From: Sphingomonadaceae bacterium
GTDB lineage: Bacteria > Pseudomonadota > Alphaproteobacteria > Sphingomonadales > Sphingomonadaceae
Length of the DNA: 64,000 nucleotides
NCBI GenBank assembly: GCA_019239915.1
Contig: JAFAZF010000051.1
Coordinates: 151,683 to 215,682 of the forward strand
Direction of reading: 5' to 3'
A program made the translations under genes and the position numbers. Each line of letters starts with the position of its first letter. Position 1 is the stretch's first letter. Shown piece by piece: positions 8,392-16,703 of the stretch. Under the pieces are notes generated by a model that was given only the letters and a program-made list of their open reading frames with translations, searched no databases and was not told the DNA's origin.

Positions 8392-10652
8392 TGGCCGACT
8401 TCCTCCTCGAACTCCTTTCCGAAGAGATCCCCGCGCGGATGCAGGACAAGGCGCGGGCCGATCTCGCGCGGCTGTTCGCGGAGGAGATTGCGAAGGCGGG
8501 GCTTGCCGCCTCGGCCGTCGAGACCTTCGCCACCCCGCGCCGGCTCGCGCTGATCGCGCACGATCTGCCGTTGGCGACGCAGGCCGTCTCCGAGGAGATC
8601 AAGGGGCCGCGCACCTCGGCGCCGGCCCAGGCGCTCGACGGCTTCCTGCGCAAGACCGGCCTGTCGAGGGACCGGCTCGTCGAGCGCGACGGCGTGTGGT
8701 TCGCGCTGATCGACAAGCCCGGCCGCGCCACGGCGGAGGTCGTCGCCGAAGCCGTTCCCGCGCTGATCCGCGCCTTCCCGTGGCCCAAGTCGATGCGCTG
8801 GGGCGCGGCCTCGGCGGAGAGCACGAGCCTGCGCTGGGTGCGGCCGCTGCAGGGCATCGTCGCGCTGCTCGGCGAGGATGTCGTGCCGTTGGAGGTGGCG
8901 GGCATCCGCGCCGGCGCCGCCACTGTCGGCCACCGCTTCCACCATCCCGGCGCGATCACGATCGGATCGGCGGCGGATTATGCCGCCAAGCTGCGCGCCT
9001 GCCACGTCATCGTCGACGCCGAGGAGCGCAAGGCCTTCATCCGCACCCGCGCCGCGGCGCTGGGCGAGGCAGCGGGGCTGAGTGTGGTGCCTGACGAGGG
9101 GCTGGTCGCCGAGAATGCCGGGCTCACCGAGTGGCCGGTGCCGATCCTCGGGAGCTTCGATCCCGCCTTCCTCGCGGTGCCGCCCGAGGTGATCCAGCTC
9201 ACCATGCGCACCAACCAGAAATATTTCGCGCTGAACGACGCGGGCGGCAAGCTCGCGCCCGCCTTCATCTGCACGGCCAACATCGAGGCGGCCGACGGCG
9301 GCGCCGCGATCGCCGCCGGCAACGCCCGCGTGCTCGCCGCGCGCCTCTCCGACGCCAAGTTCTTCTGGGAGCAGGACCTCAAGGTGCCGCTCGAAGAGCA
9401 GGCGCAGAAGCTGTCGCAGATCGTCTTCCACGAGAAGCTGGGGACGGTGGCGGACAAGGTCGAGCGGGTGGCCAAGCTGGCACGCTGGTTGGTGGAAGAG
9501 GGGATCGTCACAGCTTCTCCCTCTCCCCTCGGGGGAGAGGGTCGGGGTGAGGGGGAGCAAGCGCAGCGAGCGTCCGCCCTCTCGATGGCGCACCCCCCCC
9601 TCACCCAACCCTCTCCCCCGAGGGGAGAGGGCTATGATCGAGCGGCTCTCGCCGACATGGCCGAGCAGGCCGCGCGGTTCTGCAAGGCCGATCTCGTCAC
9701 CGGCATGGTCGGCGAGTTCCCCGAGCTCCAAGGCGTCATGGGCGGCTACTACGCCCGCGCCCAGGGTCTGCCGCCGCAAGTCGCCGACGCGATCCGTGAC
9801 CATTACAAGCCCGTCGGCCAAGGCGACGACGTCCCCACCGCGCCGGTGACGGTCGCGGTGAGCTTGGCCGATAAGCTGGATACGATCTGCGGTTTCTTTC
9901 TATTCGGTGAGAAGCCGACCGGCTCCAAGGATCCTTTCGCACTCCGCCGGGCGGCGATCGGGATCATCGAGTTGGCGTTGGCGAACAGCTTGCCTCTCGA
10001 GACTATGCATCTCTTCGCTCGCTCAACGGGCTTCTATCATCGCCAACTCGAAAAGCGGCCGGAATATCAGACAGAGGAATGGCGTGACGGCTTGGGCAAG
10101 CTGATCACCGCAGAGTTCTATGGCGCTGTGACCGAATTCCTAATCGACCGCCTCAAGGTCCAGCAGCGAAGCGTCGGCACGAGACATGATCTGATCGACG
10201 CCGTGTTCGCAACCGGCGACGATCAGCCAGTCCGCCTCCTCGCGCGGGTGAAGGCGTTGCAGGCGTTCGTCGGGACAGGCGAGGGCGCGGACCTGCTCGC
10301 CGGCTATCGCCGCGCCGCGAACATCCTGAAGAAGGAGGGGTGGGACTCTCCCTCTCCCCGCGGGGGAGAGGGCCATGAGAAACAGCTTTCCTACACGCCT
10401 GAAAAGGAGGAGGCTGCCCTCATCGCCGCGCTTGATGTCGCCGAACCCGCCGCGCGCGCTGCGGTGGCGGCGGAGGATTTCGAAGGGGCGATGGCGGCGC
10501 TCGCGGCCTTGCGCGGTCCGATCGACGCCTTCTTTGACAAGGTGACCGTCAACGATTCCGATCCCGCCCGGCGCGCGGCCCGGCTCGCTCTGCTCGCGCG
10601 CGTTCGCGATGCGGTTCATGCGGTGGCTGATTTTTCCAGGATCGAAGGCTGA
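8391..10652 (+). CDS. glyS: Glycyl-tRNA synthetase beta subunit, with two in-frame palindromic insertions
   Basis: This 753-residue beta chain is needed for tRNA binding with GlyQ. The N-terminus MADFLLELLSEEIPARMQ is canonical, as are TNQKYFAL, SLADKLDTICGFF and DPFALRRAAIGII. It is longer than E. coli GlyS (689). About 40 residues (roughly 376-414) and about 8 residues (roughly 654-661) are encoded by palindromic repeats that keep the frame. They yield low-complexity S/P/G/E-rich segments. The second lies near the C-terminal tRNA-binding region. The gene is otherwise intact, so the protein presumably tolerates both as surface loops. Confidence 0.95.
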   Translation: MADFLLELLSEEIPARMQDKARADLARLFAEEIAKAGLAASAVETFATPRRLALIAHDLPLATQAVSEEIKGPRTSAPAQALDGFLRKTGLSRDRLVERDGVWFALIDKPGRATAEVVAEAVPALIRAFPWPKSMRWGAASAESTSLRWVRPLQGIVALLGEDVVPLEVAGIRAGAATVGHRFHHPGAITIGSAADYAAKLRACHVIVDAEERKAFIRTRAAALGEAAGLSVVPDEGLVAENAGLTEWPVPILGSFDPAFLAVPPEVIQLTMRTNQKYFALNDAGGKLAPAFICTANIEAADGGAAIAAGNARVLAARLSDAKFFWEQDLKVPLEEQAQKLSQIVFHEKLGTVADKVERVAKLARWLVEEGIVTASPSPLGGEGRGEGEQAQRASALSMAHPPLTQPSPPRGEGYDRAALADMAEQAARFCKADLVTGMVGEFPELQGVMGGYYARAQGLPPQVADAIRDHYKPVGQGDDVPTAPVTVAVSLADKLDTICGFFLFGEKPTGSKDPFALRRAAIGIIELALANSLPLETMHLFARSTGFYHRQLEKRPEYQTEEWRDGLGKLITAEFYGAVTEFLIDRLKVQQRSVGTRHDLIDAVFATGDDQPVRLLARVKALQAFVGTGEGADLLAGYRRAANILKKEGWDSPSPRGGEGHEKQLSYTPEKEEAALIAALDVAEPAARAAVAAEDFEGAMAALAALRGPIDAFFDKVTVNDSDPARRAARLALLARVRDAVHAVADFSRIEG
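9518..9633. repeat. Palindromic repeat inserted in frame inside glyS
   Basis: Inverted arms at 9520-9555 and 9596-9631 are nearly identical over about 36 bases. Both contain CTCTCCCC-TCGGGGGAGAGG and the GGTGAGGGGG tail. The family is related to the intergenic element at 4952-5076. It encodes residues such as SPSPLGGEGRGEG and PSPPRGEG, which are foreign to GlyS. Confidence 0.88.
10350..10372. repeat. Single-hairpin palindrome inside glyS
   Basis: The 23-base perfect palindrome begins CCCTCTCCCCGCGGGGGAGA and encodes SPSPRGGEG in frame. It is a half-size version of the element at 9518-9633. Confidence 0.8.
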
Positions 10653-10783
10653 GCGACGCCCGAAGATCACGAAACCCCGTGACCTTCCGCCCGCAAAGAG
10701 TGTGACCTTCCAGCGCAGACGGCCGGTTCCGAACCCATGGCTAAACGCATCTCGACCGCGCGGCGCGCATTCCGCCGCAATTG

Positions 10784-10981
10784 TCAGCGGCCCTGCTTCT
10801 TGCGCTCTTCCAGCTCGTAGGTGATCCAGCGGCAGAACATGCCAGTGACCGACGTGACCGCGCCGACGATCAGGCAGGCGCTCATCGCCGTGGTCTTTTG
10901 CGCGCTCTGCCAGCTGACGATCGCGAGCAGCAGCACGCTGATCGAGGAGACGAGGTAGCCGAGCGTCTTGATGTGGTGCAT
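10784..10981 (-). CDS. Small two-helix membrane protein
   Basis: This 65-residue protein has two hydrophobic segments (about residues 8-24 and 33-50) and a basic C-terminus (EERKKQGR). No family is recognised. It is divergent from ppdK with 93 bases between starts. A cytoplasmic tail following the second helix fits the positive-inside rule. It is supported by hydrophobic pattern and codon use only. Confidence 0.6.
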   Translation of the reverse strand: MHHIKTLGYLVSSISVLLLAIVSWQSAQKTTAMSACLIVGAVTSVTGMFCRWITYELEERKKQGR

Positions 10982-11074
10982 GCGCGATCCCTAGCCGAAG
11001 CGTCGCCGCCAGAAGCTTGCGCGAATCTGTGTTGCAGCGCACAATGGCCTGTCGAAAAGATGAGGATTAGCCCG

Positions 11075-13783
11075 ATGGCCACGACCGCGGAACCCAGGAC
11101 GGAAGCCGGCACGCACGCGCCGCGCTACGTCTATCGCTTCGGCGGCGGGGTGTCGGACGGCGGCAAGGGCGACAAGAACCTGCTGGGCGGCAAGGGTGCG
11201 AACCTCGCCGAGATGGCGTCGATCGGCCTGCCGGTGCCGCCCGGCTTCACGATCTCGACCGCGATGTGCGCGCGCTACTATGACGAAGGGCAGGCGTTCC
11301 CCGAGAGCCTGAAGGCCGAAGTCGCCGACGGCATCGCGCATATCGAGCAGGTGACTGGCAAGCGCTTCGGCGATGCGTCCGATCCGCTGTTGGTCTCGGT
11401 CCGATCGGGCGCGCGCGTGTCGATGCCCGGCATGATGGACACGGTGCTCAACCTCGGCCTCAACGACGCGACCGTCGAAGGGCTGGCGAAGGCGTCCGGC
11501 GACGAGCGTTTCGCGTGGGACAGCTATCGCCGCTTCATCCAGATGTATTCGGACGTCGTGCTCGAGCTCGATCATGGCGATTTCGAGGAAGCGCTCGAGA
11601 TCGCCAAGGAGGATCGCGGCTTCCATCTCGACACCGATCTCTCGGCCGACGACTGGAAGGCGCTGGTCGCCGAGTACAAGGCGATCGTCGAGCGGCAATG
11701 GGGCAAGCCCTTCCCGCAGCACGTGCACGACCAGCTCTGGGGCGCGGTCGGCGCGGTGTTCGGTTCGTGGCAGTCCGAGCGCGCGAAGGTCTATCGCCGG
11801 CTGAACGACATCCCGGGTGATTGGGGCACCGCGGTCAACGTCCAGGCGATGGTGTTCGGCAATATGGGCGAGACCTCGGCGACCGGCGTCGCGTTCACGC
11901 GCAACCCCTCGACCGGCGAGCGCGCTTATTATGGCGAGTTCCTGATCAACGCGCAGGGCGAGGACGTCGTTGCCGGCATCCGCACGCCGCAATATCTGAC
12001 GAAGGCCGCGCGTGAGGAGGCCGGCGCCAAGCCGCTCTCGATGGAAGAGGCGCTGCCCGAGACCTACACCGAGCTCGCGCGCGTCTTCGATCTGCTCGAG
12101 ACGCACTATCGCGACATGCAGGACATCGAGTTTACGGTGCAGCAGGGCAAGCTCTGGATGCTCCAGACGCGCTCGGGCAAGCGCACCGCCAAGGCCGCGC
12201 TCAAGATGGCGGTCGAGATGGCGGGCGAGGGGCTGATCGGCCACGAGGAAGCGATCGCGCGCGTCGATCCGCAGGCGCTCGACCAACTCTTGCACCCGAC
12301 GCTCGATCCGAGCGCGCAGCGCGACGTCATCACCAAGGGCCTGCCCGCCTCACCGGGCGCCGCCTCGGGCGAGATCGTGTTCGATGCCGAGACCGCCGAG
12401 AAGCGCGCCGAACAAGGCGCGTCGGTGATCCTCGTCCGCGTCGAGACGTCGCCTGAGGACATTCACGGCATGCATGCCGCCAAGGGCATCCTCACCGCGC
12501 GCGGCGGCATGACCAGCCACGCCGCGGTGGTCGCGCGCGGCATGGGCCGCCCGTGCGTCTCCGGCGCCGGCAGCCTCGCGATCGACGGCAAGGCGAAGAC
12601 GCTGCGCGTCTCCGGTCGCGAGTTCAAGGAAGGTGACATCGTCACGATCGACGGCTCGACCGGCGAGGTAATGGCCGGCCGGGTACCGACCGTGCAGCCC
12701 GAGCTCGCCGGCGATTTCGGTACCCTGATGGAGTGGGCCGACGAGGTCCGTCGCCTCAAGGTGCGCACCAATGCCGAGACGCCGCTCGATTGCCGCACCG
12801 CGCGCGATTTCGGCGCCGAGGGCATCGGGCTGTGCCGCACCGAGCACATGTTCTTCGATGCCGCGCGGATCACCGCGGTTCGCCAGATGATCCTCGCCGA
12901 GGACGAGAAGGGCAGGCGCGCAGCGCTCGCCAAGCTGCTGCCCGAGCAGCGCAAGGATTTTTCGGAGATTTTCGAAATCATGGCCGGCCTGCCGGTGACG
13001 ATCCGGCTGCTCGATCCGCCGCTTCACGAGTTCCTGCCGCACGAGGAGGAGGAATTCGAGGAGGTGGCGCAGGCGTCGGGCATCGGCGTCGCAGCCTTGA
13101 AGCGCCGCGCGGCGGAACTGCACGAGTTCAATCCGATGCTCGGCCATCGCGGCTGCCGCCTCGGCGTCACCTATCCCGAGATCTACGAGATGCAGGCGCG
13201 CGCGATCTTCGAAGCGGCGGTCGACGTCGCCGTGAAGACCGGCGAGGCGCCGATCCCCGAGGTGATGGTGCCGCTCGTCGCGACCTGCCGTGAGCTCGAG
13301 CTGATGAAGACGGTGATCGACGATGCCGCCAAGGCGGTGTTCGCCGAGAAGGGCAAGTCGGTCCGCTACCTCGTCGGTACGATGATCGAGCTGCCGCGCG
13401 CCGCGCTCAAGGCCGGGGAGATCGCCGAGGTCGGCGAGTTCTTCTCGTTCGGCACCAACGATCTGACGCAAACGACGCTCGGCGTGAGCCGCGACGATGC
13501 CGGCCGCTTCCTCGGCACCTATGTCGAGAAAGGCATCTACGCGCGCGACCCCTTCGTCAGCCTCGATGTCGAAGGGGTGGGCGAGCTGATCGAGATCGCC
13601 GCCGAACGGGGGCGGAAGACGCGGCCGGGGATCAAGCTTGGCATCTGCGGCGAGCATGGCGGCGATCCCGCCTCGATCGCGTTCTGCGAGGCCACCGGGC
13701 TCGATTATGTCTCGGCCTCGCCTTATCGTGTGCCGATCGCCCGCCTCGCGGCCGCACAGGCGGCGCTGAAGGTCAAGGTATGA
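11075..13783 (+). CDS. ppdK: Pyruvate, phosphate dikinase
   Basis: This 902-residue enzyme interconverts PEP and pyruvate using ATP/AMP and phosphate. Start ATG 11075 gives MATTAEPRTEAG, with the conserved body starting at YRFGGG. The domains are, in order: ATP-grasp (KGANLAEMASIGLPVPPGF), the swivelling phosphohistidine domain with H482 in GGMTSHAAVVARGMGRPC, and a C-terminal PEP-binding TIM barrel with GICGEHGGDP. The open frame extends upstream without support. PEP it produces could feed the phosphonate pathway far downstream, but that is only a metabolic remark. Confidence 0.97.
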   Translation: MATTAEPRTEAGTHAPRYVYRFGGGVSDGGKGDKNLLGGKGANLAEMASIGLPVPPGFTISTAMCARYYDEGQAFPESLKAEVADGIAHIEQVTGKRFGDASDPLLVSVRSGARVSMPGMMDTVLNLGLNDATVEGLAKASGDERFAWDSYRRFIQMYSDVVLELDHGDFEEALEIAKEDRGFHLDTDLSADDWKALVAEYKAIVERQWGKPFPQHVHDQLWGAVGAVFGSWQSERAKVYRRLNDIPGDWGTAVNVQAMVFGNMGETSATGVAFTRNPSTGERAYYGEFLINAQGEDVVAGIRTPQYLTKAAREEAGAKPLSMEEALPETYTELARVFDLLETHYRDMQDIEFTVQQGKLWMLQTRSGKRTAKAALKMAVEMAGEGLIGHEEAIARVDPQALDQLLHPTLDPSAQRDVITKGLPASPGAASGEIVFDAETAEKRAEQGASVILVRVETSPEDIHGMHAAKGILTARGGMTSHAAVVARGMGRPCVSGAGSLAIDGKAKTLRVSGREFKEGDIVTIDGSTGEVMAGRVPTVQPELAGDFGTLMEWADEVRRLKVRTNAETPLDCRTARDFGAEGIGLCRTEHMFFDAARITAVRQMILAEDEKGRRAALAKLLPEQRKDFSEIFEIMAGLPVTIRLLDPPLHEFLPHEEEEFEEVAQASGIGVAALKRRAAELHEFNPMLGHRGCRLGVTYPEIYEMQARAIFEAAVDVAVKTGEAPIPEVMVPLVATCRELELMKTVIDDAAKAVFAEKGKSVRYLVGTMIELPRAALKAGEIAEVGEFFSFGTNDLTQTTLGVSRDDAGRFLGTYVEKGIYARDPFVSLDVEGVGELIEIAAERGRKTRPGIKLGICGEHGGDPASIAFCEATGLDYVSASPYRVPIARLAAAQAALKVKV

Positions 13784-14058
13784 GGCCCGGCGTCAGCATA
13801 CGGCTGCGGACCGTTCTCGGTCTCGTGGCGGTGTTGCTGATCGGCTCGAGCGCGCTCGCCGCGCCGGAAGCGCCCGGCGCAGCGGCGAAGATCACGCCCG
13901 ATCCCGACGTCAAGCCGGAAAAGCCGATCGGTGCGCAGGCGCGTGCCAAGAACGGCCCCGATCCTATGGCGGTGCCGCCAGCGGATGCGGGCATGACCGA
14001 CGATCCCACCGACATGCCGGTCCACCCGAGGGATTCGCCGCCGATTCCGACAAAATAG
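13780..14058 (+). CDS. Small exported proline-rich hypothetical protein
   Basis: This 92-residue protein overlaps the ppdK stop (ATGA), so it is probably translationally coupled. A signal peptide occupies about residues 1-28 (VLGLVAVLLIGSSALAAPEA). The mature part is short, Pro/Asp-rich and apparently disordered. No domain is recognised. Confidence 0.65.
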   Translation: MRPGVSIRLRTVLGLVAVLLIGSSALAAPEAPGAAAKITPDPDVKPEKPIGAQARAKNGPDPMAVPPADAGMTDDPTDMPVHPRDSPPIPTK

Positions 14059-14072
14059 CCGATCGCCGCCCT

Positions 14073-14118
14073 GCGCTGGGGAACCGGAAGATGGGAAACT
14101 GAGCCTCAGCCCCAGCGC
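14073..14118. terminator. Inverted repeat between convergent genes
   Basis: GCGCTGGGG (14073-14081) and CCCCAGCGC (14110-14118) form a 9-bp stem around a 28-base loop between two convergent genes. The right arm overlaps the end of the minus-strand gene. It may be a bidirectional terminator. Confidence 0.35.
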
Positions 14119-14591
14119 TTGCTGTGCTCCGTGGTCTTGCCGCTATCGAGCAGCTCGGCCTGATCGCGCCACTCCTCGCGGCCGATCGTCCCCGGTTCCG
14201 CACCGAGCTTGCCCTCGAGTGTCGCCGCCTCGTTGTCCGAAAGCTCGGCGATGTCGCGGTAGCGGAAATAGCCGAGCTCGTTGAGCCGCGTTTCGCCGGC
14301 GCGGCCGACACCCTTGATGAGCGAGAGATCGTCGCGCGTGCCCGCTGCGGCCGCGCCGATCCCGCCCGCGGTCCCGGCGACGATCGGCTGGCTTGCGGTC
14401 TGGCGTTCCAGCTCGGCGATACGGGCGTTCGTGCCGGCGATGCGCGCCTCCGCCGCCTCGCGCCGCTTGCGCTCCTCGATGGCTTCGGCGCGCCACTTGG
14501 CGCCGCCCGAGCGCGAGAGCAGCCCGAGCAACCAGCCCAGCACCAGCACGAGGCCGAGCACCGCCCACTGGTTCGTCGTGAAGCCCATCAT
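14106..14591 (-). CDS. Membrane-anchored protein with helix-hairpin-helix-like domain
   Basis: This 161-residue protein has an N-terminal membrane helix (about residues 7-25) and an Arg/Glu/Ala-rich coiled-coil-like linker (32-65). The C-terminal segment DDLSLIKGVGRAGETRLNELGYFRYRDIAELS resembles helix-hairpin-helix domains found in DUF-type envelope or ribosomal-L21-fused proteins. DNA or protein binding is possible; no function can be assigned. Confidence 0.7.
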   Translation of the reverse strand: MMGFTTNQWAVLGLVLVLGWLLGLLSRSGGAKWRAEAIEERKRREAAEARIAGTNARIAELERQTASQPIVAGTAGGIGAAAAGTRDDLSLIKGVGRAGETRLNELGYFRYRDIAELSDNEAATLEGKLGAEPGTIGREEWRDQAELLDSGKTTEHSKRWG

Positions 14592-14667
14592 CGCCGGCTC
14601 TCCTGTTTCGGAGGTTCAACGATGCGCGGCCCGGCGCGTTCCTGGCAGCTCTCTTCGAAGGCGGCGG

Positions 14668-15669
14668 TCAGACGCCTTTGCCGAAGGCGTCGCTGATCGA
14701 GCAGGCGGCGGGCCCCAGGATCACGATGAACAACACCGGCAGGATGAACAGGATCAGCGGCACGGTCATGATTGCGGGCAGCCGCGCGGCCTTCTCCTCA
14801 GCGCGCATCATGCGCTCGTGGCGGAATTCGGCCGAGAGTACGCGCAGCGCCGAGGCGAGCGGGGTGCCGTATTTTTCGGTCTGGATCATCGTCGTGACGA
14901 CGCCCTTGACGGCATCGAGCTTCACGCGGGTCGCAAGGTTCTCGAACGCTGTGCGGCGATCGGTGAGGAAGCCGAGCTCGATCGCGGTCAGCGCGAACTC
15001 GTCGCCGAGCTCGGGATAGGCCTTGCCGAGCTCGCGCGCGACGCGGGCGAATGCGGCGTCGACGGTAAGGCCCGCCTCGGCGCAGATCACGAGCAGATCG
15101 AGCGCATCGGGCAGGCCCTTCTGGATCATCTGGCTGCGCTTGGTGATGAGGTTCTTCAGCCAGATGTCCGGTGCCTTATAGGCGCCGATCAGCGCTCCGG
15201 CCACGAGCGCATATTGCTTGAACGGGCTCCAGTCGGGAAACCAATCGAGCACGTAGACGACGATGATCGCGCCGCCGCCGAGCACGATCGGACCGACCAT
15301 GCGCGCGAAGATCACGCCGACGGCGGCATCCTTGGTGCGGATACCGGCTTGCATCAGCGAGATCTGTGCCTTCTTGAGCTGCTCGTCCTGGAGCACCTTC
15401 AGCGACGAGAGCAGCGACCGCATGCGATCGGTCGTTTCGTTCTTGCCCGTAATCTTCGCGCGGCTGCGCTTGGTCGATGCGGTGATGCCGGCCTTGAGTT
15501 GCTCGCGCCGCTCGTTCAGCGCCTTGACGCGCTTGGCCATTGGATCGCGCACCGTCGTCGCGGCATAGATGGCGACGAGCACGGCGAAGGTGGCGAGCGC
15601 CGCCAGCATCGTCGCGATCGTATAGATGTCCATGCCCAACATGCTCGGCGCGGCGGAAGCTTGCTGCAT
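14668..15669 (-). CDS. tadC: Tad pilus inner-membrane protein TadC (T2SSF domain)
   Basis: This 333-residue protein is one of the two platform proteins of the Tad/Flp pilus secretion machine. It has an N-terminal membrane helix and a cytoplasmic T2SSF domain (about 165-295, with LPDALDLLVICAEAGLTVDAAFARVA). C-terminal hydrophobic helices end near GPAACSISDAFGKGV. ATG 15669 is preferred because AGGA lies 8 bases upstream; the open frame extends to 15756 into tadB. It follows tadB by 10 bases. Confidence 0.9.
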   Translation of the reverse strand: MQQASAAPSMLGMDIYTIATMLAALATFAVLVAIYAATTVRDPMAKRVKALNERREQLKAGITASTKRSRAKITGKNETTDRMRSLLSSLKVLQDEQLKKAQISLMQAGIRTKDAAVGVIFARMVGPIVLGGGAIIVVYVLDWFPDWSPFKQYALVAGALIGAYKAPDIWLKNLITKRSQMIQKGLPDALDLLVICAEAGLTVDAAFARVARELGKAYPELGDEFALTAIELGFLTDRRTAFENLATRVKLDAVKGVVTTMIQTEKYGTPLASALRVLSAEFRHERMMRAEEKAARLPAIMTVPLILFILPVLFIVILGPAACSISDAFGKGV

Positions 15670-15679
15670 CGGTCCGGTC

Positions 15680-16666
15680 CTAGATCTCGAAGCTGACCAT
15701 CTTGGCCATGATGAAGGCGCCGATGCCCATCCAGAAAAGGCCGCCCATACCCGCAATCATCAGTCGCGTGTCGGAGAAGAAGCCCTTCATGTAGTCGGCG
15801 TTCACGAACCAAACCATGATGAAGACGATGAACGGCAGCGAGCCGACGATCAGCGCCGATGCCTTGGACTCGGACGACATCGCCTTGATCTTGAGCTTCA
15901 TCTGCGCGCGCTTGCGCAACACGTCGGCGAGGTTCGAGAGCGTTTCGGCGAGGTTGCCGCCGGTTTCGCGCTGGATCGCCAGCGTGATCGTGAAGAACTG
16001 GAACTCGGGCGTGCCGAGCCTGTCGGCGGTTTCCTGGAGCGAGGCCTCCATGGTCCGGCCGATCTTGATACGATCGGAGATCGCGCGAAACTCGACGCCG
16101 ACCGGTCCCGGAACTTCCTGGCCGACGACGGTGAGCGTCTCGGAGATCGGCAGACCCGAACGCAGACCGCGCACGAGCAGCTCGATGGCGTCAGGGAACT
16201 TGGCGGTGAACAGCTTCACGCGCCGGCCGATCAGGAAGCCGACCGCCTTGTGCGGGAAGCCGAGCCCGACGAACAGCCCGACCAGGATCGAGAGCGGCAG
16301 TGGTGGCCCCTTGAGGTGGACGAGCAGCGCCACGCCCACCGTGATGCCGACGCAGGCGAGGGCATATTGGCCCAGCGTCCAGTCACGCCCGGTCATGTCG
16401 AGCCGCTTGCGCAGCGCCGCCGGCTTCGGGACGAAGCGCGTGAAATATTCGTCGAGCTTGGTGTCGCGCTGGGCGAGGATGCCCCGCAGCTGCGCTTGCG
16501 CCACCGTCTCGCGCGAGCCGGAATAGCGGCCTTTGAGCGCATGCAGCCGCCGGCTCTGGACACGGCTGGCGCTCGGCCCCGCAAAGGCGAAGCCGAGCAG
16601 CACCAGGCAAAGCGCCCCCGAAAAGGCGAAGAGGATCACGGGCATCATCATGGCGCGCGCCTGCAC
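15680..16666 (-). CDS. tadB: Tad pilus inner-membrane protein TadB (T2SSF domain)
   Basis: This 328-residue platform protein partners TadC. An N-terminal helix (about 8-28) and two central helices (about 100-140) precede the T2SSF domain (about 155-280; FPDAIELLVRGLRSGLPISETL, then IQRETGGNLAETLSNLADVLRKR). Two C-terminal helices follow. The start is GTG 16666 or ATG 16651; neither has a strong ribosome-binding site. Only 37 bases separate it from cpaE, leaving no room for the cpaF ATPase gene that normally sits here. Confidence 0.9.
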   Translation of the reverse strand: MQARAMMMPVILFAFSGALCLVLLGFAFAGPSASRVQSRRLHALKGRYSGSRETVAQAQLRGILAQRDTKLDEYFTRFVPKPAALRKRLDMTGRDWTLGQYALACVGITVGVALLVHLKGPPLPLSILVGLFVGLGFPHKAVGFLIGRRVKLFTAKFPDAIELLVRGLRSGLPISETLTVVGQEVPGPVGVEFRAISDRIKIGRTMEASLQETADRLGTPEFQFFTITLAIQRETGGNLAETLSNLADVLRKRAQMKLKIKAMSSESKASALIVGSLPFIVFIMVWFVNADYMKGFFSDTRLMIAGMGGLFWMGIGAFIMAKMVSFEI

Positions 16667-16703
16667 CTCGTCTCAAGCCGGCGCCGCGAGCGGCGCCGAG
16701 CGG

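Noticed and set aside
6593..8959. 788-codon minus-strand open frame across glyQ and DUF559
   Set aside because: It runs antisense through glyQ, the nuclease gene and several repeats, and has no recognisable domain.
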